From Burkholderiales bacterium (lineage in GTDB: Bacteria > Pseudomonadota > Gammaproteobacteria > Burkholderiales > Burkholderiaceae_C), in assembly GCA_028868825.1 (NCBI GenBank), contig JAGWTU010000014.1, positions 52,865-116,864 on the forward strand: 64,000 bases of DNA, written 5' to 3'. Positions 9,399 to 18,125 of the stretch are shown here, one piece after another (the stretch's first letter is position 1; every line of letters begins with the position of its first letter). Both the position numbers and the translations under genes were made by a program. The notes beneath the pieces were generated by a model that was not told the origin of the DNA, ran no database searches, and saw only the letters and a program-made list of their open reading frames with translations.

Positions 9399-10229
9399 TC
9401 AACGCTCGACCTGCACGCCCCAACGCTTCGTGGTCACGGCCTCGATCCTGCCCATGACGATGTTCTCCAGGATATAGCCCATCAGCGCGATCAGCAGGAT
9501 GCCGCCGAATATCGTGTCCATGCTCAGGTACTCGACGGCGTCGTAGATCATGAAGCCCAGGCCGAAGCCGCTGGCCGCCAGCATCTCGGCGGCAATCAGC
9601 GAGCGCCACGCAAAGCCGATGCCCAGTTTCACGCCGGTGATCAGGAAGGGAAAGATGCCCGGCAGTGCGACGATCCAGACGCAACGCATGCGGCTCGCGC
9701 CCATGGACTGCGCCACCCAGAACGCCTTGTCGCTCAACGCGTCCAGGCCCGCCGCCACGTTGTAGATGATCTGGAAGCTCGCCGAGAGAAATACGACGGT
9801 GATCGTGGTTCGATCGTCGATGCCGAAGATCAGCAGCAGAATCGGCGTCCAGGCCAGGGTCGGCACCGGCATCATGGCGCTGACGACGGGCTGAAGAATC
9901 CGACGCCCCCATTTCGTCAGGCCGATCAGCAGGCCCACGATGCTGCCGAACACGATGGCGAGCAGGATGCCGGCCAGGATCCGGTACAGGCTGGCCCCGA
10001 GATGGGCCCAGAGCCCGTACGGCGGCGTGCCCGCAGGTCCTGCTTGCAGCCACAGCGCCGCGAGGATCGTGCTCGGCCGCGGGATCAGCGCCACGTTCAT
10101 CCAGCCCAGCTTGCCGGCGATCTCCCAAAGCACCAGGAGGCCGGTGATCGTCAGCGTCGGGCGCATCCAGCGCGCCTGGCGTCGCCATCCGAATCGGGAC
10201 CCCTGGAGGGTCGTCGCTGTCGCGCTCAT
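9399..10229 (-). CDS. NitT/TauT-type ABC transporter permease
   Basis: ATG at 10229; MPVPTLAWTPILLLIFGIDDRTTITVVFLSASFQIIYN...GASRMRCVWIVALPGIFPFLITGVKLGIGFAWRSLIAAEM. Confidence 0.9.
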   Translation of the reverse strand: MSATATTLQGSRFGWRRQARWMRPTLTITGLLVLWEIAGKLGWMNVALIPRPSTILAALWLQAGPAGTPPYGLWAHLGASLYRILAGILLAIVFGSIVGLLIGLTKWGRRILQPVVSAMMPVPTLAWTPILLLIFGIDDRTTITVVFLSASFQIIYNVAAGLDALSDKAFWVAQSMGASRMRCVWIVALPGIFPFLITGVKLGIGFAWRSLIAAEMLAASGFGLGFMIYDAVEYLSMDTIFGGILLIALMGYILENIVMGRIEAVTTKRWGVQVER

Positions 10230-11074
10230 CGCGTCCGCCTGCCCCGTTGCGGGTACCAGCGGCGGATCGTGGCACGCTCGACCGCACCGAAAAGGAGGTG
10301 TTCGATCGAGAACCCGAGTATCGCCAGCAAGGCGATGCCGACGAACATGGACGGCACGTCGGCATAGGCCCGGGCCGCAAAGATCATGTAGCCCAGACCG
10401 AACGAAGCCGCAGCGAGCATCTCGGCGGCCACCAGGGTCCGCCAGGAATGGGCCAGTCCCAGTTTGAAGCCCGTGATGAGCGTGGGCAGCGAGGATGGCA
10501 ATAGCACCCTGAAGAAGACGTGCAACCGGGACGCGCCCATCGACCGGACGACCCACAAGGCGTGCTGCGGAATGGCCTGCACGCCCTGGATCGTGCTGTA
10601 GGCGATGGGGAAGAAGGCGCCGAGGAAGCAGACGCTGATGATCGTCGCGTCACCGCGCCCCATGGTCACCAGGAATATCGGCGTCCACGCGACGGCCGGC
10701 AGCGGCAACAGCAGGCTCAGCACGGGACTGAACCAGGCATGCGCGCTGCGGCTGAGACCGAGCACGAAGCCGAACGGGACGGCGACCAGCGCGGCGAGGA
10801 CGAAGGCCACCAGCGCACGCAGGAGGCTGTGTGCCATGTGCGAGACCAGCACATGGTTGTTCGATGCACCCATCAATTCGAGACCCCGCACGACGATGGT
10901 GTGCGGCGCGGGCAGGACCTTCAAGTCCAGGAGTCCGAACCGGACCACCGCCTCCCAGATCAGCAGCAGCGCGAGGTTCGGGGCGATATAGGCCAGGCCG
11001 GACTGCAGGCGCTTCGGAATCCAGCCTGCGCGTTGGCGCGCGGGCGGTTCCAACTTGATCGACGAACAGTCCAT
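10226..11074 (-). CDS. NitT/TauT-type ABC transporter permease
   Basis: MDCSSIKLEPPARQ... ; LLPLPAVAWTPIFLVTMGRGDATIISVCFLGAFFPIAYSTIQGV; 4-bp overlap with the next gene. Confidence 0.88.
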   Translation of the reverse strand: MDCSSIKLEPPARQRAGWIPKRLQSGLAYIAPNLALLLIWEAVVRFGLLDLKVLPAPHTIVVRGLELMGASNNHVLVSHMAHSLLRALVAFVLAALVAVPFGFVLGLSRSAHAWFSPVLSLLLPLPAVAWTPIFLVTMGRGDATIISVCFLGAFFPIAYSTIQGVQAIPQHALWVVRSMGASRLHVFFRVLLPSSLPTLITGFKLGLAHSWRTLVAAEMLAAASFGLGYMIFAARAYADVPSMFVGIALLAILGFSIEHLLFGAVERATIRRWYPQRGRRTR

Positions 11075-11112
11075 TCGGTAATCTCGATCGGTTGAGAGGC
11101 GCGACCCGGAAC

Positions 11113-12075
11113 TCATCGGGACTGCGTTCGTTTCCGGGGCGCGGCCGTGCGGCGGGCGACCGGCTTTCCTGCCGGTTCGGCCGGCTTCGCGCCGGTGGCC
11201 ATGCCGACGAGGGCGTCGAGCTGACGAACCTGTTCGGCCGGCAGGTACTGGTGCCGCAAGGAATAGAGCGCAGGACCGAAGCGGCTTTCGAGTTGCTTGC
11301 CGAAATGGGCAAAGATCTCCGCCACGTAGATTTCGTGCCGAATCAGGCTCTCCGCCATGTTGACGACCGGGCGGCTGCGCGTGAACACGCCGTAGCCTTT
11401 GGGCCCGGTGGTCGCCGTCATGGCCTCCTCGAAATCCCGCGTCATCGTCACGAGCCAATCGCTCAAGCCCACCGCGGCGCCGCTGCTTTCGTGCAGATAG
11501 ACCTTGACCTGGCCACCGAAGTCGTATTCCACCAGATCCGCGGGACTGCCGAACAGGATGATCAGGATGCGCGCGCCGCGCCGGGCGGCCTGCCGCAACG
11601 GTTCGATGTGCGGCCGCAGCAGGTGATGCGCCGCCTTGATCCAGACATGCACCTTGGCCTGCTCGATGAGGTCGTCCATCTTGGCGTGGATATGCGCGTT
11701 CCCGCTGAGCGTCCAGACGAACTCCGTCGCTTCCACCGCCTTGGTGGCGATCAGCTGTTCAGCCAGGCTGTCGCATCGGTTCGCCGTTTCCCGCTGGATG
11801 CGATCGAGCAGCTGACGGGGTTCGACCGGCACGTAACGCACCGGGTTCTCGTTCACCGGCTGCACGGCCAGCTTCTTTTCGAGCGTGGCCAAGGCGTTGT
11901 AGACGTTCGCGCGCGGCAGCCCCGCCCGCTTGCTGATCTCGTAGGCGGTGGCCGGGAACTCGCGCAGCAGGCTCAGGTAGACCTTGGCTTCGTACCCGGT
12001 GAAGCCCAGCTGCTGCAGTGCTTCGGCCTGCTCGCCGTGATGGGTCAGGCCGGGCTCGCTATCGTCGCGCTGCAT
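11113..12075 (-). CDS. TrmB-family transcriptional regulator
   Basis: EALQQLGFTGYEAKVYLSLLREFPATAYEISKRAGLPRANVYNALATLEKK is a TrmB HTH; C-terminal domain VHVWIKAAHHLLRPHIEPLRQAARRGARILIILFG. Confidence 0.82.
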   Translation of the reverse strand: MQRDDSEPGLTHHGEQAEALQQLGFTGYEAKVYLSLLREFPATAYEISKRAGLPRANVYNALATLEKKLAVQPVNENPVRYVPVEPRQLLDRIQRETANRCDSLAEQLIATKAVEATEFVWTLSGNAHIHAKMDDLIEQAKVHVWIKAAHHLLRPHIEPLRQAARRGARILIILFGSPADLVEYDFGGQVKVYLHESSGAAVGLSDWLVTMTRDFEEAMTATTGPKGYGVFTRSRPVVNMAESLIRHEIYVAEIFAHFGKQLESRFGPALYSLRHQYLPAEQVRQLDALVGMATGAKPAEPAGKPVARRTAAPRKRTQSR

Positions 12076-12088
12076 GGTCAGACGGCGA

Positions 12089-12856
12089 TCATTTCAGGAT
12101 CGAGTAATCGACGGCCCGCCCGACGCCCCGTCGCAATCCCTCGAGGCGCAGGCACTGTCCCGCCGTGATGTTGGCGAGATTGATCTCGGCTCCGAAGTCC
12201 TTTATCAGCTGTGCATGCTGCTGCGGAAAGCGGTAGGGATCGGCCTCGACCATCAGGTGGGCGAACCAGGCTTGCCTCGCCAGTTCGGCGAGCGCCCCGG
12301 GCGATGTCGCAGCGATCATGTCGATCTCGCTCTGTTCGATGATGACGTGCTCGATCTCCATCCCCTGCACCTCGGCCACGAGCCTGCCCAGATCATCGAG
12401 GCCGAACGGTGCCGCGGGATTCTTGCGCCCGAATTCGTAGATCACCTCGAAGCCGTCGCTCTGCGCCTGCCGGATGTAGGCTTGACGCTCGCCCGGCTGG
12501 AGTTCCAGGTAATTCTCGGAGATTTCCATGGACGCTATCCCCAGACCCTTGAGGTGACGCAGCATGTCCGGGAACGAATGAGTCCGGCAGGCATATTCGA
12601 ACAGGATCCCGCCCGAATAGGCCTTGATCCCGGCATCCTGATAAAGGCCGACGACCGATTGGATGGTCTTGCGAGGCGCGAGCAGCGCGTTCATCGCATA
12701 GATCTTCGCGAAATCGATGTAGTCCGCGGCGTAGTCGAGCAGGTCCCGGACGCCCTGCACGCCCGTCCAGCCGAAGGTGTCGGGGCCGAAGTCGATCACC
12801 GACGTCGTGCCGATGCGGCGGGGCTTGGCGGAGCGGGGCGGCAGTGCGAAGGTCAT
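12089..12856 (-). CDS. ComA (phosphosulfolactate synthase, PF02679)-like protein
   Basis: DYAADYIDFAKIYAMNALLAPRKTIQSVVGLYQDAGIKAYSGGILFEYA...GIASMEISENYLELQPGERQAYIRQAQSDGFEVIYEFGRKNP resembles ComA/HSA32 family motifs (GGTLFE, EISDG, EvGKK). Confidence 0.75.
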   Translation of the reverse strand: MTFALPPRSAKPRRIGTTSVIDFGPDTFGWTGVQGVRDLLDYAADYIDFAKIYAMNALLAPRKTIQSVVGLYQDAGIKAYSGGILFEYACRTHSFPDMLRHLKGLGIASMEISENYLELQPGERQAYIRQAQSDGFEVIYEFGRKNPAAPFGLDDLGRLVAEVQGMEIEHVIIEQSEIDMIAATSPGALAELARQAWFAHLMVEADPYRFPQQHAQLIKDFGAEINLANITAGQCLRLEGLRRGVGRAVDYSILK

Positions 12857-12880
12857 GGTGGGCGCCGTTGACGGTGACGA

Positions 12881-14068
12881 TCAGAGGGTGACCACGGCTC
12901 GCAATTCGGCGATGCGTCTGGCCGAGAGATGCAAATCGCCCGACAGGATCAGTCTTGCGGTGCGTTCTATCTTGGCGCCACGGATGGCATATCCGCCATC
13001 GCCACGCGGCTCGACGTCGGCCTCGACCTGCAGCACGCCGCTCGGGTGTCCCAGGCGGGTGTATCCCGCCCGCCCCGCCGCCCGGCATTCCGCCGCCACG
13101 CTGCCCTGGAGGGCCGACGCGACGGCCGTGCAGACGCTGCCGACGACCGCCAACGCCTTGTGTGGCTTCTGCATGGCCAGTTGGCGCACGACGAGGTCGG
13201 CCTCGCCGGCACCGACCCGGCGCCCGTCGACGGAGGTGTAGTCGGCGGGGGCCGACACCATGATCACGCGCGGCACGTTGGGGGACTTCGCGACGGCGTC
13301 CCGCGCATCGTCGACGCGGCCGATGGCCTGCGCGGCCCAGCCGCGCACGGCCTCGAGCCGCGCCATCAGGGCGAGGTTTGCGGCGATTTCAGCGGGCAAC
13401 TCGGTGCCCTTCGCACCGAGATCCGCGGCCTTCACGAAGACGAACGGCGTCGCCGCGTCGACGAGCGAGACATCCATGTCGATGCCGTCGATCGTGATGC
13501 GGTCGCGGACCCGTCCCGTGGGCAGCAATTGGCCCGTCACGGCCCCGCTGCAATCGCCGAAGTCCAGCATGATCCGCGCGCCCGCGCTCGGCACGCCCGC
13601 GATCCGGCAATCGCCCTCGACGGCGGGCAGTTCCCCGTCCATCGGGATTTGCGCCGTCACCACTTGCCTGGTGTTCGTGGTGTAGATGCGGACCACGGTC
13701 ACGCCCGGGGTCGGCTGCACCAGGCCGCGATAGATCGCGAAAGGCCCGACGGCCGACAGCATGTTGCCGCAGTTGCCGCCCGTCGCGACCTGGGGACGAT
13801 CGATGCCGATCTGGCAGAACGTGTAGTCCACATCGGCGCCGGGATGCGCGGAGCGGGCGATCACGGCCGCCTTGCTCGTCAGCGCGTCTGCGCCTCCGAT
13901 GCCGTCGATCTGACGCAGATCGGGCGAGCCGTAGGCGGCCAGCAGCCAAGCGGCCCGGTCCAGAGGCTCGGACGGCAGGTCCTGCGCCAGGAAGAAGCCG
14001 CCTCGACTCGATCCGCCTCGCATGAGATAGCACGGCAGCGCGTGCTGACCGGTCTGAAGCAGGCCCAT
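12881..14068 (-). CDS. PrpF-family isomerase (2-methylaconitate/aconitate isomerase-like)
   Basis: ALPCYLMRGGSSRGGFFLAQDLP...QIDGIGGADALTSKAAVI...GNCGNMLSAVGPFAI is diagnostic of PrpF. Confidence 0.9.
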   Translation of the reverse strand: MGLLQTGQHALPCYLMRGGSSRGGFFLAQDLPSEPLDRAAWLLAAYGSPDLRQIDGIGGADALTSKAAVIARSAHPGADVDYTFCQIGIDRPQVATGGNCGNMLSAVGPFAIYRGLVQPTPGVTVVRIYTTNTRQVVTAQIPMDGELPAVEGDCRIAGVPSAGARIMLDFGDCSGAVTGQLLPTGRVRDRITIDGIDMDVSLVDAATPFVFVKAADLGAKGTELPAEIAANLALMARLEAVRGWAAQAIGRVDDARDAVAKSPNVPRVIMVSAPADYTSVDGRRVGAGEADLVVRQLAMQKPHKALAVVGSVCTAVASALQGSVAAECRAAGRAGYTRLGHPSGVLQVEADVEPRGDGGYAIRGAKIERTARLILSGDLHLSARRIAELRAVVTL

Positions 14069-14072
14069 GGGC

Positions 14073-15485
14073 TCAGGCCGCAAGCAGCACGGGCTTGCCG
14101 TCGACGGCGACGGAAAGCGACGGCAGGACACCGGCGTTCGTTTCGGATTCGAGTGCCATGATGCGACGGCTGATGCTGTCGACGGCCGCCGAGTCCTTCA
14201 TGACCATCGACGCCAGGCCTTTGAACTTGCGTTCGAGCTCGACCTCGGTCAGTGGATTGTTCGGCTCGCCGCGCGGTTCCTCAGAACGCAACTGGAGATG
14301 CCGACCGTCCTTCGTGTCGATCTCGACGATGGCCTGGCGGCCGGTCAGGCCGAACTCCTCCTCGGCGACCAGCGTCACCTTGCTCGAGGCCACGTCATGG
14401 ATGTTCCGGTTCTCGTAGCCCGACCAGTAATCGCGCAGGCCGTTGGCACCGGTCTCCAGGGCCAGCGCGACGCCGAATTGCGTGCTGCCCATGGCGGCAT
14501 TGAGGTTCGTGACCTTGGGCTTGGAGGCCTGGCGGATCGCCATCGTGCTCATGTGCACGGTGACCGTCTCGACATCGCCCACGCGCACGCCGTGCTTCCA
14601 GTACAGGTCCTGCGCGAGATCGATCGGCCCGTGGGCATAGCGGCAGGCCGCGTGCGGCTTGAATCCGACTTCCATGATCGCGTATTCGCTGCCGAGACCG
14701 TCCAGCAGGTCGGCGACGCGGACCGAATCCGTGAAGGCGTTGAAGAAGCCTTCGCGGCTCTCGAGCACCTTCTTCGGGCCACTGAATCCCCGGCTGGCCA
14801 TCACGGCGGCGATGGTGCCGTTGAAGGCGGACTTGCCGGGGCTGAAAGGCTTGGCGATGCAGGGATCGTCGAGGTAGGACTGGATGCCGGCGGACTGCAT
14901 GCCGGCGAGCCCGATGGCCCATGCGATCTGCTCGGCATTGCAGCCCAGAAGCCGCGCGCCCATGGCGGCCGCGCCCAGGCACGAGACCGTGCCGGTCGTG
15001 TGATAGCCGCGCGAGCGGTGCCCCGGGTTGATGGCCTTCGCGACGCGAATGGCCAATTCGTAGCCGGCCACCAGGGCGGTGATGACCTCCTTGCCGGGGA
15101 TGCCCCTGAATTCGGCGATCGCATTGGCGGTCGGCACGAGCACCGAGCCCGCCTTGATCAGGCCGGAGCCATGGGCGTCGTCGAGTTCGACGCCGTGACC
15201 CATCATCGCATTGCACATGGCCGCGTGCGGCAGCGGCACCTTGAAGCCGAAACCGATCACGGTGGCCTGCGGCGCGCCGCCCCATTCGCGAACCAGATCG
15301 ACCATGCGGATGGCCGGCTCGCCGATCGCGGAAGCGGCAATCTGGTTGCCCATGCCGTCGCGCAGGATCAGCTTGGCCTTGTTGACCACGGATTCGGGCA
15401 GGTCCTCGAACCGGAGGTTTGCGATGTGATCCGCGAAGCGCAGGGTCAGGCCAGTCAGATCGTCTTGGCTATAGCTCGTGGACAT
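14073..15485 (-). CDS. MmgE/PrpD-family protein
   Basis: LTLRFADHIANLRFEDLPESVVNKAKLILRDGMGNQIAA...GHGVELDDAHGSGLIKAGSVLVPTANAIAEF. Confidence 0.92.
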   Translation of the reverse strand: MSTSYSQDDLTGLTLRFADHIANLRFEDLPESVVNKAKLILRDGMGNQIAASAIGEPAIRMVDLVREWGGAPQATVIGFGFKVPLPHAAMCNAMMGHGVELDDAHGSGLIKAGSVLVPTANAIAEFRGIPGKEVITALVAGYELAIRVAKAINPGHRSRGYHTTGTVSCLGAAAMGARLLGCNAEQIAWAIGLAGMQSAGIQSYLDDPCIAKPFSPGKSAFNGTIAAVMASRGFSGPKKVLESREGFFNAFTDSVRVADLLDGLGSEYAIMEVGFKPHAACRYAHGPIDLAQDLYWKHGVRVGDVETVTVHMSTMAIRQASKPKVTNLNAAMGSTQFGVALALETGANGLRDYWSGYENRNIHDVASSKVTLVAEEEFGLTGRQAIVEIDTKDGRHLQLRSEEPRGEPNNPLTEVELERKFKGLASMVMKDSAAVDSISRRIMALESETNAGVLPSLSVAVDGKPVLLAA

Positions 15486-15528
15486 GCGGGTTTCCTTGCT
15501 CCATTGAATGGGGTACGGGGTCGAAGAT

Positions 15529-16500
15529 TCACTTCCCGCGCTGCGCGATCGAGGATTCGTAGAACTTCCTGTTCACCAGCGCCTTGAAATCGGGCATCTG
15601 CTTGATGCGCTTGGCGGCCAGCATCGATTCGGCCACCGGCGTCAACTCGGCCAGCATCTCGTCCTTGATCTCGGGATTCACGTTGATGCGGGTCAGCGCC
15701 AGGGCCATCGCCTTCGGATCGACCTGAACGCCCTTCTTGGCGATCTGCGCGGCGGCCAGGCGCCCGGCCTCCGGGGCGTCCTTGCGTATCAATTCGGATT
15801 CTTCCCAGGCCGCGGCCAGGAACCTCGAGACCGCCGAGGGATTCGCATCCGCAAACTTGCGCGAGACGAGATAGAAGTTGGGACTTTCGTTCACGCCCTT
15901 GAGCGAAATGATGCGCTTGGCCACGCCGGCGGTTTCCGCCAGCGCCACCTGCGGTTCCCAGGCCACGGCCGCATCGAGCAGACCTTGGCTCAGCGCGGAT
16001 TGCATGTCCTGCACTTTCATGTTGATCATCTGGAAGTCGGCCTCCGCCATTCCGTTTTGCTGCAGGTAGAGCCGGAACGTGCTGTTGGATCCCGACCCGC
16101 CGACGGTGCCGACCTTCTTGCCCCGGAGTTCCTGGATCGTCTTCGCGCCGGAACCCGACGGCACCATGACGCCATAGCGATCCCCGCCCGATTGACGCAC
16201 GGCCACGATGTAGAACGAATCGGGCTGCGTGGCGGCCAGGGTCACCAGGCGCCCGGATCCGCCGTCGGCGATGTCGATCCTGCCGGCGATGAAGGCCTGC
16301 ATCATGTCGCCACCGGACGAGAACTCGGAGACTTCCGCCTTCAGGCCATGCGGACCGAGCCAGTCCTTCGCCATGAAGACGGCGTCCGGCGGAATCGACT
16401 GCACGCCGACGCGGATCGTCGTTCCAACCTGCGCATGGGCGGAACCCGAGGCACCGACCATGCCGGCGAGGACCAGGGATGCCAGGGCTTTGAACATGCT
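15529..16500 (-). CDS. ABC transporter substrate-binding protein (NMT1/SsuA-like)
   Basis: Signal peptide MSMFKALASLVLAGMVGASGSAHAQ, then TIRVGVQSIPPDAVFMAKDWLGPHGLKAEVSEFSSGGDMMQAFIAGRIDIADGG; alternative upstream ATG at 16518. Confidence 0.87.
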   Translation of the reverse strand, partial: SMFKALASLVLAGMVGASGSAHAQVGTTIRVGVQSIPPDAVFMAKDWLGPHGLKAEVSEFSSGGDMMQAFIAGRIDIADGGSGRLVTLAATQPDSFYIVAVRQSGGDRYGVMVPSGSGAKTIQELRGKKVGTVGGSGSNSTFRLYLQQNGMAEADFQMINMKVQDMQSALSQGLLDAAVAWEPQVALAETAGVAKRIISLKGVNESPNFYLVSRKFADANPSAVSRFLAAAWEESELIRKDAPEAGRLAAAQIAKKGVQVDPKAMALALTRINVNPEIKDEMLAELTPVAESMLAAKRIKQMPDFKALVNRKFYESSIAQRGK

Positions 16501-16522
16501 CATGAGCGCTCCGATCAAGAGT

Positions 16523-16565
16523 GGTAGCTTTCACAACTACCTGTAAAGTAGTTGCGAAGACTACC
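16523..16565. promoter_or_regulatory. 43-bp imperfect dyad, candidate operator of the ten-gene operon
   Basis: GGTAGCTTTCACAACTAC-CTGTAAA-GTAGTTGCGAAGACTACC; arms match at 15 of 18 positions; lies just upstream of the first gene. Confidence 0.6.
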
Positions 16566-16977
16566 TCTCCGATCGCAGCACTCAGAAGAGGGGAAATCCC
16601 TGGGGCAGGTAAACCCTGGCGCGCCTGCCGTGACGCCGCTCATGCGGCGCGCCGCCATCCGGCGCAGCCGCCGGCGCGCCGGTGCGTCATGACCCAGAGG
16701 GTCCGATCTTGTCCGTCACGAATGGAGTTCCCGCCAAGCCCCACGCGCGACGCCGCACGGCATGGCTGGTCCCGGCAGCCTGCCCCTCTCGGGCCGGGAA
16801 CTGCAGGCCAACGGGCTGTCGGCCATGCGCAACAAGGCGCTATTCCCGCGCTGAACCCGTATTCGGCCGGCGCCGCCTGCAACCTCCACCGCCGGGGCAG
16901 GCGCGTGGTGCTGCAGCGCAACTTCGACAGCCTCACCAGCAAACGCTGCCGTCGGTCTCGGTCAACCTGCCAGGCGC

Positions 16978-17964
16978 TCACCCAGCCGATCCAACGCCCT
17001 TTGGCAACCGCCGCGCCTTTGCTCCTGACTTCGGTGTGTTGACCTCGGGTGCGGGTTCGGTGAGCCGGTTGCCCCAGGACCCGACCAACTGCTGCACCAC
17101 CTCGGCCACCACGCGGGATGCGGGTGAGAGCTTTCCCTGGCGGGGCAGCGCCAAGGTCGTATGGCGGACCAGATCGGGCTTGACGAGCTGGCTGGCCTGC
17201 AGCCGTCCGCTCTGCAACTCCGCGGACATCGAGTAAGGCCCCAGCACCGAATACAGGCCCGGCGTTTGCGCGACGAGTTCCTTCTGCACGGTCAGCGAAT
17301 CGGCTTCCGCAACCGACTCCAGCCTGAATCCCAGGCTGCGCGCCGCCTCGTCGAGCGCATTGCGCCATAGACCAGGACGCCGCGGCAGCACGAGCCGCAA
17401 TCCCGCGAGCCGCGCAAAGGGGACCGTCGGCTCGCGCGTCAGTTCGTCACCCGGCGCCGAAACGAGATAGGTGTGGGCGATGCTGAGGAGTTTCTCTTCG
17501 CGTCCGCTGGGACGGTTGAAGCGGAACAGGATGGCGAGGTCGACCGCGCCGCTGTCCAGCATCGCGTCGATTTCGGTTCCTTGGGCTTCGGCGATGTTCA
17601 AGCGGATGCCTGGATGTTCGCGTTGCAAGCGCTCGTACAGGCGCGTGACCAGCGGATGCGCGGCGGAGGGGATGATGCCCATGCGCACCTCCCCCAGCAC
17701 CTTGCCGGACTCCGCGCGCAAGTCCTCGGTCAATCGTTCGGTCTCCTGAACCCAGGCGCGCAGCCGCAGCGCCGCCCGGGCGCCCAGCTCGGTCAGCGCG
17801 ACGCCGCGACCGGTGCGCCTGAACAGCGGGCTGCCGAAGGTCGATTCGAAGTCGCTGACCTGTCGGCTGATGTGCGACTGCACGGTCTGTCGACGTGCCG
17901 CCACCTTGCTGAGGCTGCCCGCCTCGGCCACCTCGAGGAACAGTCGGACGCTGGCGATGTTCAT
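16978..17964 (-). CDS. LysR-family transcriptional regulator
   Basis: MNIASVRLFLEVAEAGSLSKVAARRQTVQSHISRQVSDFESTFGSPLFRRTGRGVALTELG. Confidence 0.92.
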   Translation of the reverse strand: MNIASVRLFLEVAEAGSLSKVAARRQTVQSHISRQVSDFESTFGSPLFRRTGRGVALTELGARAALRLRAWVQETERLTEDLRAESGKVLGEVRMGIIPSAAHPLVTRLYERLQREHPGIRLNIAEAQGTEIDAMLDSGAVDLAILFRFNRPSGREEKLLSIAHTYLVSAPGDELTREPTVPFARLAGLRLVLPRRPGLWRNALDEAARSLGFRLESVAEADSLTVQKELVAQTPGLYSVLGPYSMSAELQSGRLQASQLVKPDLVRHTTLALPRQGKLSPASRVVAEVVQQLVGSWGNRLTEPAPEVNTPKSGAKARRLPKGVGSAG

Positions 17965-18125
17965 AGGGATTTCCCGTAAGAGCCATGCCAAAGACGGCAA
18001 GTCTGATTCCTGAGAAGTCTATCTAGGCAGAAGGCCCACCGATTTCTACATTGGCGTCATCGACTGCAGCGGCACGACTCCTCCGAGCCACCGGCAGCCC
18101 CCCCCTCACGAGCCTGGAGACGCCA

